A stretch of 44,139 nucleotides of DNA from assembly GCA_965248855.1 (NCBI GenBank), contig CBDFKQ010000016.1:1-44139 (forward strand), given 5' to 3'. The DNA comes from CBDFKQ01 sp965248855 (lineage in GTDB: Bacteria; Bacteroidota; Bacteroidia; Cytophagales; 172606-1). Numbering within the stretch: the stretch's first letter is position 1; each line of letters begins with the position of its first letter. A model generated the notes under the pieces. That model did not search any database and was not told where the DNA came from. It was given only the letters and a program-made list of their open reading frames with translations. This document shows positions 31,700 to 40,326 of this stretch, piece after piece. Both the position numbers and the translations under genes were made by a program.

Positions 31700-32953
31700 A
31701 TGGAAAACCTCACTTATAAAAATCCTTATATAGCGCTTCGGTATAAGGATTTCAGAAAATATATTTTTGGTAATTTCATTTTAACCGCAGCGCTCTTAAT
31801 TCAAGAAGTGGTGATAGGATATGAAATTTATAAAATAACACATGATCCCCTTTCACTTGGCTTAATTGGTTTGGCAGAGGCATTACCTTATATTTCTATT
31901 GCTCTTTTTGGTGGGCATTATGCTGATAGAAAAGACAAAAAGAAAATAATGAAAAATAGTTTGCTCATTATTGCAACAGGCTCCATAATACTAACCTGGG
32001 TTACTATGCCGGCAACAAGGGCACAAATTTCAGAATCGTGGATGCTCATTATCGTTTATTTGGTTTTAATTTTAATAGGCTTTGCAAAAGGTTTTTTTGG
32101 TCCGGCATCGTCATCTTTAAAAGCATTTTTGGTTCCAAAAGAAATTTATGGAAATGCTTCTACGTGGAACAGTTCCTTTTGGCAAACCGGTGCGATAGTT
32201 GGCCCCGGCATTGCAGGTTTTTTATATTATTACTTTACCCTTACAGGCACATTAGCCATAGTGGTTGCATTACTTGCAATAGTTTATTTACAAATATCAG
32301 GAATCAAAACTATACCCGACTTACAACTTTTTGAAGAGGGAAAAGATGATTTATGGACAAGTTTAAAAAAAGGGATAAAATATGTTTTCAATACCAAAAT
32401 TATTCTTTACTCCATCTCTCTAGATTTGTTCTCGGTTTTATTCGGAGGTGTAGTGGCTATTTTACCCATTTTCGCTGAAGATATTTTAAAAGTAGGTGCA
32501 CAGGGCTTAGGTATATTAAGGGCTGCACCTTCGGTAGGTGCATTAATAACTATGTTCATTATGATTTATTTCCCTCCATTAAAAAATGCCTGGAGAAATT
32601 TATTAATTGCTATAGCAGGTTTTGGAATTGCTACCTTGGTTTTTGGTATTTCCACCCATTTCTGGACTTCCGTTTTAGCACTTTTCTTTACAGGTGCCTT
32701 TGACAGTGTAAGTGTAATTATCCGGCAATCTATTTTACAGATAATGACGCCAAATGAAATGAGAGGAAGAGTATACGCAGTGAATGGTATTTTTGTAAGT
32801 TCATCCAACGAAATTGGAGCTTTTGAATCGGGCGTTGCAGCAAAAATATTTGGAACTGTTCCGTCAGTAATAATAGGCGGATCGGTTACCATGATAATTG
32901 TAGCCTGGGTATGGATAAAATCCAAAGAATTATTTAAAATTAAACTTGAATAG
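31700..32953 (+). CDS. MFS transporter, MFS_3 (EntS-like) family
   Basis: A 417-residue inner membrane protein with about 12 hydrophobic segments. The N-terminal NPYIALRYKDFRKYIFGNF and the loop GGHYADRKDKKKIM (the MFS 2-3 loop motif GGxxADRxxRR) are typical of the enterobactin-exporter-like MFS_3 family. ASTWNSSFWQTGAIVGPGIAG is its other signature, and IRQSILQIMTPNEMRGRVYAVN lies near the C-terminus. Probably proton-driven efflux. The substrate cannot be deduced. It converges on the DUF1304 gene with 39 bp between stops. Confidence 0.9.
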   Translation: MENLTYKNPYIALRYKDFRKYIFGNFILTAALLIQEVVIGYEIYKITHDPLSLGLIGLAEALPYISIALFGGHYADRKDKKKIMKNSLLIIATGSIILTWVTMPATRAQISESWMLIIVYLVLILIGFAKGFFGPASSSLKAFLVPKEIYGNASTWNSSFWQTGAIVGPGIAGFLYYYFTLTGTLAIVVALLAIVYLQISGIKTIPDLQLFEEGKDDLWTSLKKGIKYVFNTKIILYSISLDLFSVLFGGVVAILPIFAEDILKVGAQGLGILRAAPSVGALITMFIMIYFPPLKNAWRNLLIAIAGFGIATLVFGISTHFWTSVLALFFTGAFDSVSVIIRQSILQIMTPNEMRGRVYAVNGIFVSSSNEIGAFESGVAAKIFGTVPSVIIGGSVTMIIVAWVWIKSKELFKIKLE

Positions 32954-32992
32954 TTCTTTTATGATTATATCAATATCTATTTATCAATATTA

Positions 32993-33358
32993 TTAAAAAT
33001 TTAGAAAAACAATTATTAATGCAATTATTGCAGGTATTGCCTGTTTAATAAATATTGAACGGGTAACTGTAACACCTCCATAAATACCTGCAACTATAAC
33101 ACATATCAAAAAAAACATGGCTACATTTTTTGACCATTCTTCACTTTGAATGAACAAAGACCAAATAAGTCCTGCAGATAAAAAACCATTATACAAGCCC
33201 TGGTTGGCTGCGAATGTTTTAGTTTGTTCAAATAAATCAGGTGGAATCGACTTAAATGTTTTTCTTCCAATAGTTGTCCAGGCGAACATTTCGATGTATA
33301 AAATATAGATATGCTCAACAGCCACTATGGCAACTGGGATAACAGAAAATATTTTCAT
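32993..33358 (-). CDS. DUF1304 family membrane protein
   Basis: A 121-residue protein with four membrane helices. The first is VAIVAVEHIYILYIEMFAW, where the conserved Glu-His pair lies in the membrane, followed by NQGLYNGFLSAGLIW, the family signature. The family is widespread and uncharacterised. A hairpin in the leader (33402-33435) and nothing else of note surround it. It may be a stress-response membrane protein, but there is no direct evidence. Confidence 0.88.
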   Translation of the reverse strand: MKIFSVIPVAIVAVEHIYILYIEMFAWTTIGRKTFKSIPPDLFEQTKTFAANQGLYNGFLSAGLIWSLFIQSEEWSKNVAMFFLICVIVAGIYGGVTVTRSIFIKQAIPAIIALIIVFLNF

Positions 33359-33401
33359 GATTTTTATTATTTATGTTTAAAATTCGGCATTATTATATTA
33401 A

Positions 33402-33435
33402 CCGGCGTTATGTAAGTTATTTTTCATAACACCGG
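33402..33435. promoter_or_regulatory. inverted repeat upstream of the DUF1304 gene
   Basis: CCGGCGTTATG (33402-33412) and CATAACACCGG (33425-33435) pair with one wobble around a 12-nt spacer. The repeat lies 43 bp upstream of the start codon, in an otherwise AT-rich stretch, so a regulator site or a leader hairpin is plausible. Confidence 0.55.
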
Positions 33436-33942
33436 GTCGTTTATCTTTAATCAATTTTATATACTATTTGCAATAGGTATATTTAAATATTGTTTATAAT
33501 TTATGAATATAATGATATTGGTAAATCAATAATTATAAATTCCTTTTTATTTTTGTAATTTATTTTTTATTTCTTTTGGCTGAGTAATTTCCGTGAAAAT
33601 ATTTTTTTGTTAAGTACGGACAAAAAAGATTTGAACCTTAAACCCAACTGTAGCAAGCGCCCAATATTTATTTTTTATCCGAATAAAGTTTAAAAAATAA
33701 AACCGTGAAAGACTTCATATTTAACAAATCAATTATACATTATAGCTTTTTAATTGAAAAATAATATATGTTTTTATTAAATTAATTTTTAACTCCGCTA
33801 TTATAATTATTTTATTACTTTCTTATATTTTTTTGTATTCATAGTAGATATAAAATGTATTTAAATTAAATTTATAAATTAGAATACCTATAATCCTTAT
33901 TGGTAATATTAAGGATTTTCTTTATTTCAATTAAATTATTTT
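33436..33942. other. intergenic region with a GC-richer scrap
   Basis: About 500 bases, mostly A+T. At 33617-33665 a richer segment contains GATTTGAACC and AAACCCAACTGTAGCAAGCGCCC; the first part resembles a tRNA T arm on the minus strand. A complete cloverleaf does not form. No ORF. Confidence 0.4.
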
Positions 33943-35547
33943 ATGATGAAATCGGTTCTTCAGCATTTTCGCAACAATTTAATAACATATGGCACTGTTA
34001 TCATTATTACACTTATGATAACATCTGCAATACTTAGTTTTTATAATAGAGCAGAAATGCTTTTAACAACCCATATAAAATATACAGCAATTGAATTAAA
34101 GATTAAAGTTAATGCAGTTACATTGGATAACATGGGCAGGATGGATTTAAGCTTACGGGGATATGCGCTTACCAATCAAAAACGGATGCTCGTAGGTTTT
34201 GATAATGGAAAAAAGCTACAAAAAGAAAACATAGAACGAATAGAAAATATTCTTAAAGAACAAAAGCTTGATACATCAATAGCTAAATTTAAAAAATTAA
34301 AAATTATACTTTTGGATTACATTGTTTTTTGTGATCAAATGAAGATAGCTCTCGATAAGCGAGACGTTCCTAAATTTTTAGAAATGCTTAAAGAAGATAG
34401 AGGATGGGATGCCGTTAAAGCTCTTTATCCATTTAAAATGAATATTGACAGTTATGAAGATAAAGTAATTTCGTTGGCAACAGAAAATTATGAGAAGGCA
34501 TTGAACAGGACTATTCTTATTCAGTTAGCAACTCTGGTACTGGGTTTACCAATATTATTAATAATGTTATTGCAATTGAGAAATGAGAATAAAAACAGAA
34601 AAAAATTATTACTCCAGCTGGAAAAAACTAACAGGCAATATTTGTATAACGAAGGGAATGAAATAGACATTAGCACTACTAAAAAGGTAATTGAAAATTC
34701 AATTCAAAATTTTATAAAGGCCAATCAATTTATTACACATATATCAGAAGGCAATTATGATACAAAATGGGAAGGCTTAAACAACCAAAATTTAAGCTTG
34801 AATGAAGATAGCCTTGCAGGAAGATTGTTAAAAATGCGTGATGAAATGAAGCATGTAAAAATGGAGGATGAGAAAAGAAACTGGACAAACGAAGGGCTTA
34901 CAAAGTTTTCTACAATTGTAAGAAACAATCAAAATGACCTTCAAATACTTTCCGATAAAAGCCTTCTGTTCTTAACAAAGTACCTTAATGCAAAGCAGGG
35001 AAGTTTATTTGTTGTTAGAAGAGACAAAAGCCTTGAACTAACCGCGTGTTATGTAAATAATAAAAAAAAGCATCTGGAAAAAATAATAAACTTTGGAGAA
35101 GGGATGATAGGGCAGGTATATTTAGAAGAGACCACATTGGTACTTAAAAAAATTCCTGATGGTTATATTGAAATTACATCCGGAGAGACAATGCCTGATT
35201 GCCTTATGATCATACCTTTAAAATATAATGACGAGGTAGCGGCAATAGTTGAATTGGCAGGTTATGGAAGTTTTGAAGAGCACAAAGTAAAATTTGTAGA
35301 AAAAGCAGGGGAAATTTTAGCTGCAGCTATTTTAGATGTCGAAACTACTCAACAAATGAAACAACTGCTTGAAGAAGCACAAGAGCAACGGCAAATAATG
35401 ATTGCACAGGAGGCAGAGATGAAAACCTATGTTCAGGATCTTATGGCAACAAAAGAAGATATGTACAGAAAAATCAGAGAAATGGAAGAAGCCAATTTAG
35501 CAATGAAAAATCAATTGGAAAGAAATATAAAAGAAATTAAAGCTTAA
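33943..35547 (+). CDS. membrane GAF-domain sensor without output domain (paralogue 1)
   Basis: A 534-residue protein. A membrane helix (about 13-35), a helical periplasmic part with the RGYALTN motif of CHASE3/four-helix sensors (near residue 75), a second helix (about 188-210), a linker like that of the HAMP-GAF protein (SEGNYDTKWEGL, GRLLKMRDEMK, NWTNEGLTKFS), a GAF domain (330-460) and a terminal coiled coil (EEAQEQRQIMIAQEAEMKTYVQ in parts). No catalytic domain. It is about two-thirds identical to the next gene; its GAF is slightly shortened (EITSGETMPDC instead of SGLGEATPDC). The second Met (33946) may be the true start, by analogy with the paralogue. Confidence 0.87.
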   Translation: MMKSVLQHFRNNLITYGTVIIITLMITSAILSFYNRAEMLLTTHIKYTAIELKIKVNAVTLDNMGRMDLSLRGYALTNQKRMLVGFDNGKKLQKENIERIENILKEQKLDTSIAKFKKLKIILLDYIVFCDQMKIALDKRDVPKFLEMLKEDRGWDAVKALYPFKMNIDSYEDKVISLATENYEKALNRTILIQLATLVLGLPILLIMLLQLRNENKNRKKLLLQLEKTNRQYLYNEGNEIDISTTKKVIENSIQNFIKANQFITHISEGNYDTKWEGLNNQNLSLNEDSLAGRLLKMRDEMKHVKMEDEKRNWTNEGLTKFSTIVRNNQNDLQILSDKSLLFLTKYLNAKQGSLFVVRRDKSLELTACYVNNKKKHLEKIINFGEGMIGQVYLEETTLVLKKIPDGYIEITSGETMPDCLMIIPLKYNDEVAAIVELAGYGSFEEHKVKFVEKAGEILAAAILDVETTQQMKQLLEEAQEQRQIMIAQEAEMKTYVQDLMATKEDMYRKIREMEEANLAMKNQLERNIKEIKA

Positions 35548-35764
35548 GAACTTGATTTCAAATAGTTATTAATAATTTATCTAAAACAATATTTGAGAAA
35601 GTGAAAAAAGATTTCTCTTCGTTTTGAAGGTATCATAAAAAAAAACAGCTTATCCCGGTTTTTTCTGTTTTAAACGTATTATAAAGTTTTTTATTAATGC
35701 AAATGCTAAAATCCTCAGTAAATCGCCAAGATTTTCTTTAATATTCATTTTAAATTGTTCTGTG
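35548..35764. other. spacer between the tandem sensor genes
   Basis: 217 bases. A possible hairpin AAAACAG/CTGTTTT (around 35643-35674) with a T run inside the loop is the only structure. The two sensor genes could be cotranscribed. Confidence 0.4.
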
Positions 35765-37849
35765 ATGAAATCAGTTTTGAAATATTTTCGTAAAAATTTA
35801 ATTACGTATGGCACTTTTATCATTATTATGCTCATGATAACATCTGCAATACTCAGCTTTTATAATAGGGCAGAAATGCTTTTAACTACAGATATAAAAA
35901 ACAAGGCTATTGAATTACAGATTAAGGTTAATGCAATTACATTAGACAATATGGGCAGGATGGATTTAGGTTTGAGAGGATATGCGCTTACCAATAATAA
36001 AAATCAGCTTATGTCCTTTAATAGTGGAAAAAAGCTACTGACAGAAAATATTGAACGGATAGAAGTTCTGCTTAAAGAACAGAAGCTCGATACATCAATA
36101 ACTATTTTTAAAAAATTAAAAATTATATTAAATGATTATGTTGTTTTTTGTAATGGAATGAAGACGGCTCTTGATAAGGGAGACGTTCCTAAATTTTTAG
36201 AAATGCTTAAAGAGGATAGAGGGTATAATGCCGTTAAAGCTTTATATCCTTTTAAAATGGATATAGACAGTTATGAAGATAAAGTAATAATGTCGGCAAC
36301 AGAAAATTATGGAAGGGCAGTAAACAGTAATATAATTATTCAGGTAACAACAGTTTTACTTGGCATGCCTATATTATTGGCAATGTTATTGCAATTGAGA
36401 AATGAAAATAAAAAAAGAAATAATTTATTGCTCCAACTCGAAAAAACCAACAGGCAATATTTGTTTAATGACGGCACCGAAATAGATGCTAAAAATACAA
36501 CGAAATTAATTGAAGGGTCGATTCAAAATTTTATTAAAGCCAATAAATTCATTACCCAAATATCAGAAGGTGATTATGATATAAAATGGGAAGGCTTAAA
36601 CAATCAAAATTTGAGTTTAAACGAAGATAGCCTTGCAGGAAGATTGTTAAAAATGCGCGATGAAATGAAGCAGGTAAAGCTGGAAGACGAAAAAAGAAAC
36701 TGGATAAACGAAGGGCTTACAAAATTTTCTGTAATTGTAAGGAACAACCAAAATGACCTTCAAACCCTTTCCGATAAATGTATACAATTTTTAACAAAAT
36801 ACTTAAATGCACAACAAGGCAGTTTATTTGTAGTTAAAGGTGAGAGAAATGGTGAGAGATACCTCGAATTAACCGGATGCTATGCCTATGATAAAAAAAA
36901 ATTTATTGAAAAACGTATTGAAATAGGTGAAGGAATGGCAGGGCAGGTTTACCTGGAAGAAAAAGCAATGGTACTTAAGCAAATTCCAAATGGTTATACA
37001 GAAATTACATCCGGCTTGGGTGAGGCAACTCCTGATTGCCTTATGATTGTTCCTTTAATATATAATGACACTGTAGAAGCTATTGTTGAAATGGCAGGTT
37101 TTGGAAACCTTGATGATTATAAAGTAAATTTTATTGAAAAGGCCGGTGAATTTTTAGCCGCAGCTCTTTTAAATGTTGAAAATACTCAACAAATGAAAGA
37201 AATTATTGAGCAATCAGAAGAGCAAAAGGAAATTATGAAAGCTCAGGAAGCAGTGATGCGCCAAAATATGGAAGAACTTGTTACCACTCAGGAAGAAATA
37301 TCCCGAAAAAACGGGGAAATGGAAGAAACCTTTTTGGAAATGAGAAAACAAGCTGATGATTTTACTGCAAAAGAAAAAAAATTTAAAGAATCGGAACTTT
37401 GGTTACAAACCATTATTGATAATTTACCAAAAGCTGTTTTTTGGAAAGAGAAAACAAATTTATCTTTTTTAGGAGCAAATAAACTTTTCTCTAATATAGC
37501 GGGATTTGATACAAAAAATATAATCGGAAAAACTGATTTTGATTGTCCTTGGAAACGTGAAGAATCGGAAATGTTCAGGTTAGATGATAGAGAAGTTTTA
37601 GAAACCAAAGTTTCTAAAGTTGATATAGAAGAAAAACAAACAGATTTTAATGGAGATACCAAATGGATGAGCACAACTAAGGTACCAATTCTAGATTACA
37701 ATGGTGAATCTGTTGCAGTTTTATGTATGTTTGAAGATATTACAAAACGAAAATTACAAGACGAAGATTATTTTAAAAAATTAAGTGAAATTGATAATTT
37801 AAAAGAAGAAATAAAGTCCCTTAAGGAAAAATTAAATTTACATAAATAA
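35765..37849 (+). CDS. membrane GAF-PAS sensor without output domain (paralogue 2)
   Basis: A 694-residue paralogue of the preceding gene. The first 530 residues share the layout: membrane helix, RGYALTN helical sensor, membrane helix, the SEGDYDIKWEGL and GRLLKMRDEMK linker, GAF (IEIGEGMAGQVYLEE, ITSGLGEATPDC), and coiled coil (AVMRQNMEELVTTQEE). It adds a PAS domain (about 545-670, LWLQTIIDNLPKAVFWKEK, FDTKNIIGKTDFD, LCMFEDITKRK) and a short terminal coil. ATG 35765 is used because the GTG before it is less likely. There is no histidine kinase, cyclase or MCP part, so the output must be a protein contact. Confidence 0.88.
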   Translation: MKSVLKYFRKNLITYGTFIIIMLMITSAILSFYNRAEMLLTTDIKNKAIELQIKVNAITLDNMGRMDLGLRGYALTNNKNQLMSFNSGKKLLTENIERIEVLLKEQKLDTSITIFKKLKIILNDYVVFCNGMKTALDKGDVPKFLEMLKEDRGYNAVKALYPFKMDIDSYEDKVIMSATENYGRAVNSNIIIQVTTVLLGMPILLAMLLQLRNENKKRNNLLLQLEKTNRQYLFNDGTEIDAKNTTKLIEGSIQNFIKANKFITQISEGDYDIKWEGLNNQNLSLNEDSLAGRLLKMRDEMKQVKLEDEKRNWINEGLTKFSVIVRNNQNDLQTLSDKCIQFLTKYLNAQQGSLFVVKGERNGERYLELTGCYAYDKKKFIEKRIEIGEGMAGQVYLEEKAMVLKQIPNGYTEITSGLGEATPDCLMIVPLIYNDTVEAIVEMAGFGNLDDYKVNFIEKAGEFLAAALLNVENTQQMKEIIEQSEEQKEIMKAQEAVMRQNMEELVTTQEEISRKNGEMEETFLEMRKQADDFTAKEKKFKESELWLQTIIDNLPKAVFWKEKTNLSFLGANKLFSNIAGFDTKNIIGKTDFDCPWKREESEMFRLDDREVLETKVSKVDIEEKQTDFNGDTKWMSTTKVPILDYNGESVAVLCMFEDITKRKLQDEDYFKKLSEIDNLKEEIKSLKEKLNLHK

Positions 37850-37858
37850 TATAATTTT

Positions 37859-38515
37859 ATGAGTATGCAAAAACTTACCCTTTTCATTGTGTTTGAGTTT
37901 TTTTCTTTCCATACATATTGCCAAGAAAAAACCGATATTAACAAATGGAAGCAAGATTTTGCCAATTCAACTAATGATTCTGTTTTTGTTTCAAAATATG
38001 GAAACAAGCCTTTTCAAATAACTTTAAAAAAGAAAACATTTGATAATCTTTATCCTAAACAGGATGATGAAAAATATTTTAATGCCCCAGTCGGAACGGT
38101 TTTGGGTGCTTACGATTATGGAAAAAATTGGAAATTTATAAAAATTATAGGGTTTGAATATAGCTATCGCATGAATGCAAGCCATATATTATTAAAATCC
38201 GATAAGTTTAATGAAAAGATAAACAAGCGCGGCGAAGCATTGGTTAAAAAAATTAAAAACGGACAAGATTTTGGTAAAATGGCAGCTATGAACAGTGATG
38301 ATATCGCTAACAGAAATGCCGGTGGAGATTTGGATTGGTTTTATGAAGGTGAAATGATTCCTGAATTTGAAAAAGCTGTTTTACAACATCATATAGGCGA
38401 TGTTTTTATTGTATGGACAGAATATGGCTTGCATATCATAAAAATCAACCACGAAAAAGTAAAAGATAAATACGCTGTAAAAACAGTAGAATTTTATAAA
38501 TCTAAAACTTTATAA
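37859..38515 (+). CDS. exported peptidyl-prolyl isomerase, parvulin/PpiC type
   Basis: A 218-residue protein with a short Sec signal (QKLTLFIVFEFFSFHTYCQ). The parvulin domain covers about residues 105-205: ASHILLKSDKF, VKKIKNGQDFGKMAAMNSDD, RNAGGDLDWFYEGEMIPEFEKAV, and the terminal TEYGLHIIKI. The catalytic His and Asp positions of PpiC are present. It would help fold periplasmic or outer membrane proteins. It starts 9 bp after the second GAF sensor and is probably cotranscribed. The ATG at 37865 is an alternative start. Confidence 0.88.
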   Translation: MSMQKLTLFIVFEFFSFHTYCQEKTDINKWKQDFANSTNDSVFVSKYGNKPFQITLKKKTFDNLYPKQDDEKYFNAPVGTVLGAYDYGKNWKFIKIIGFEYSYRMNASHILLKSDKFNEKINKRGEALVKKIKNGQDFGKMAAMNSDDIANRNAGGDLDWFYEGEMIPEFEKAVLQHHIGDVFIVWTEYGLHIIKINHEKVKDKYAVKTVEFYKSKTL

Positions 38516-38522
38516 AAAAAAA

Positions 38523-38993
38523 TTACGGTTGATAGGGCCCTCCTGTTTCTCCCCAACCCCACTTCGGCATGGGTTCATCTTCTTTAATAGGATTTTGAGT
38601 TAAATTAGAATTAATAACAGCTAATCTTGTGCCCCATTCCAAATATGCTACAAAAGCTGACCTGAATTCCGGATCATCAGGTATCTTTAATTCGTCAGCC
38701 GTTTCAATCATTAAATTTATCCACTGTTTTCGCTGTTGCTCTGTTAAACTTTTATTTAAATGATGAGCTATCATTTCCGAATGGCTTTTCCCACTTTCCT
38801 TTGTATAAAACTCAGGGCCTTTAAATACTTCTGCAATAAATTGAGACACATGTTTACTGTGTTCCTGATTCATATTTCTGAACACGGGTTCTAAAATAAT
38901 ATCATTTAAAACCTTTTTATAAAAAGTATCTGTCAATTTTTTCAGGTTATCAATACCTCCAATCCATTCATAAAGCGTTGGGATATCTTTCAT
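38523..38993 (-). CDS. truncated haemoglobin, group II type
   Basis: A haem protein of 156 residues. LYEWIGGIDNLKKLTDTFYKKV is the A-B helix opening of truncated globins. The proximal His region is SEMIAHHLNKSLTEQQRKQW, and the tail PMPKWGWGETGGPY is typical of the group II branch. Such globins bind O2, NO or peroxide and are tied to redox stress. Its ATG overlaps the stop of the ABM-domain gene (ATGA), so both are translated from one mRNA. Convergent with the isomerase, 7 bp apart. Confidence 0.9.
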   Translation of the reverse strand: MKDIPTLYEWIGGIDNLKKLTDTFYKKVLNDIILEPVFRNMNQEHSKHVSQFIAEVFKGPEFYTKESGKSHSEMIAHHLNKSLTEQQRKQWINLMIETADELKIPDDPEFRSAFVAYLEWGTRLAVINSNLTQNPIKEDEPMPKWGWGETGGPYQP

Positions 38994-39394
38994 ATTTTAT
39001 TCCAATTAATTGGCGTAAGCTGGTAATGTTTCATTTCTTCAATATTATTAAAAAAAGGTTTCACCAAATTAAAAAAACTTCCAAATTCTGCACTTTTCCT
39101 GAATCCATTTATATGATCATTTACAGATGTCCAATGTATTCTAACAATATAATGATCAGGCTCTTCTTCTCCATGAATAATTTCATAACCAATGCAATAT
39201 GGAGATTTTTCTAAAATTTTACCCGCCTTGGTATACGCACTTTCAAAGTTTTTATAATTTTGTGAATCGATTTTATATCTTATTATTTCTACAGAATAAT
39301 TTTTGTTTTCTTTCATACCCGATTTAGTTTGAGAATAAATATTTTGATAAATAAAAAATGCTGAGATGGAAAATAAATAAATTAAATATTTCAT
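38990..39394 (-). CDS. exported antibiotic-biosynthesis-monooxygenase (ABM) domain protein
   Basis: Start ATG at 39394 (MKYLIYLFSISAFFIYQ), preferred over 39433 because it opens a clean Sec signal peptide with a cut after NIYSQ. The mature part (134 residues with the signal) is a ferredoxin-like ABM fold: VEIIRYKIDSQNYKNFESAY, YCIGYEIIHGEEEPDHYIVRI (parts), HWTSVNDHINGFRKS. It ends in a TGA that overlaps the globin ATG by 4 bp. Truncated globins fused with ABM domains are known in Streptomyces avermitilis, so this coupled pair is a split form of that chimera. The exported ABM partner is peculiar, since the globin has no signal. Confidence 0.85.
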   Translation of the reverse strand: MKYLIYLFSISAFFIYQNIYSQTKSGMKENKNYSVEIIRYKIDSQNYKNFESAYTKAGKILEKSPYCIGYEIIHGEEEPDHYIVRIHWTSVNDHINGFRKSAEFGSFFNLVKPFFNNIEEMKHYQLTPINWNKI

Positions 39395-39530
39395 AAAACT
39401 TGATTTTGTAGTTTGATTAATTTTATGATGCAAGTTTAAAATATTTTAAAATCCCATAAAATAACTTACCGAAAAGTAGGTGCAATATTGAGTCAAAAAG
39501 ATAAATGCTTTTCACGGGCTTTATATAAAC

Positions 39531-39558
39531 GAAAAAAGACTAGAATTATCTAATCTTT
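39531..39558 (-). terminator. terminator of the 39637-40281 gene
   Basis: AAAGACTAGA (39535-39544) and TCTAATCTTT (39549-39558) pair with one G-U or mismatch over a 4-nt loop. On the minus strand the stem is followed by TTTTTTC, as an intrinsic terminator should be. Confidence 0.75.
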
Positions 39559-39636
39559 CTTCATTCGTACCTTACTAATAGGGTTTCTACTTAATTTTTA
39601 AGTAAAAAGTAAATTAAGACTTATTTACAATAATTT

Positions 39637-40281
39637 CTATCTTCCATGCCCTCTGCCTCCCGGTCTTGATGGATGTCCTTTACCTCTGCCAATAGCCAGT
39701 AAGCCTCCTGCATCGGTTCTTTGAAGACCATATCTTAAATAAACAGCATAAAAGGTTTTTGAACTGTCAAAATATTCATTGCTAAAATCGAAATAGCCTG
39801 TTTCGATTCCGATCCCCCAATGCCTTGCAACCTGAGCAAAAATTGTATAAGTAAGTTCGAGCATTAAACTTCCTTTTGAATCGAATAATTTTCCTGCACC
39901 AATGGTCATTTCATTTGCAAAAATACCATAATTACAAACATCCATAGTTATACGTCCTTCTAAAAAAAGATTTGTGTCGGCTCTTAAAGAGTTTCTTCCA
40001 CCTGCAATGCCTATGTCGAGCACATTAAAAGATTTTCCGATTTCTATGCTCTGAGCAACCCTATCTTTTGTTTTACCTGCACCGGTATATATAGCAAAAG
40101 GCATTGCTCTTCCATACCAGGGTAGATTTTTAAATTTAAAGCTTTGTTTTGTAATGGTGTCCTTACTTTGTCTTGGAATGGTGTCTTTAACAGTAACGGT
40201 TTGAGAATAACTTTTGCAGGCAAAAAATAAAATTAGAGATGACAGAATGAGACGTTGTAGAATTTGTTTCATTTTTTTCAA
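39637..40281 (-). CDS. exported beta-barrel-like protein, unknown function
   Basis: A 214-residue protein with a signal peptide (RLILSSLILFFACKSYSQ; the Cys could also be a lipobox). After a Thr/Lys linker come alternating strands such as FAIYTGAGKTKD, FLEGRITMDVCNYG and SLMLELTYTIFAQVARHWGIG that look like a small outer membrane barrel. It ends in a Gly/Arg-rich tail (GRGKGHPSRPGGRGHGR), which is unusual for a barrel end. I recognise no family. Alone on its transcript. Confidence 0.75.
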   Translation of the reverse strand: MKKMKQILQRLILSSLILFFACKSYSQTVTVKDTIPRQSKDTITKQSFKFKNLPWYGRAMPFAIYTGAGKTKDRVAQSIEIGKSFNVLDIGIAGGRNSLRADTNLFLEGRITMDVCNYGIFANEMTIGAGKLFDSKGSLMLELTYTIFAQVARHWGIGIETGYFDFSNEYFDSSKTFYAVYLRYGLQRTDAGGLLAIGRGKGHPSRPGGRGHGR

Positions 40282-40326
40282 TAAAAGTATTATTAATTAA
40301 ATATTAAAGAATTAAAAAACCGGCAA

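Noticed and set aside
37288..37674. Minus-strand ORF of 128 codons within the PAS part of the sensor
   Set aside because: Serine-rich antisense shadow typical of AT-rich coding DNA.
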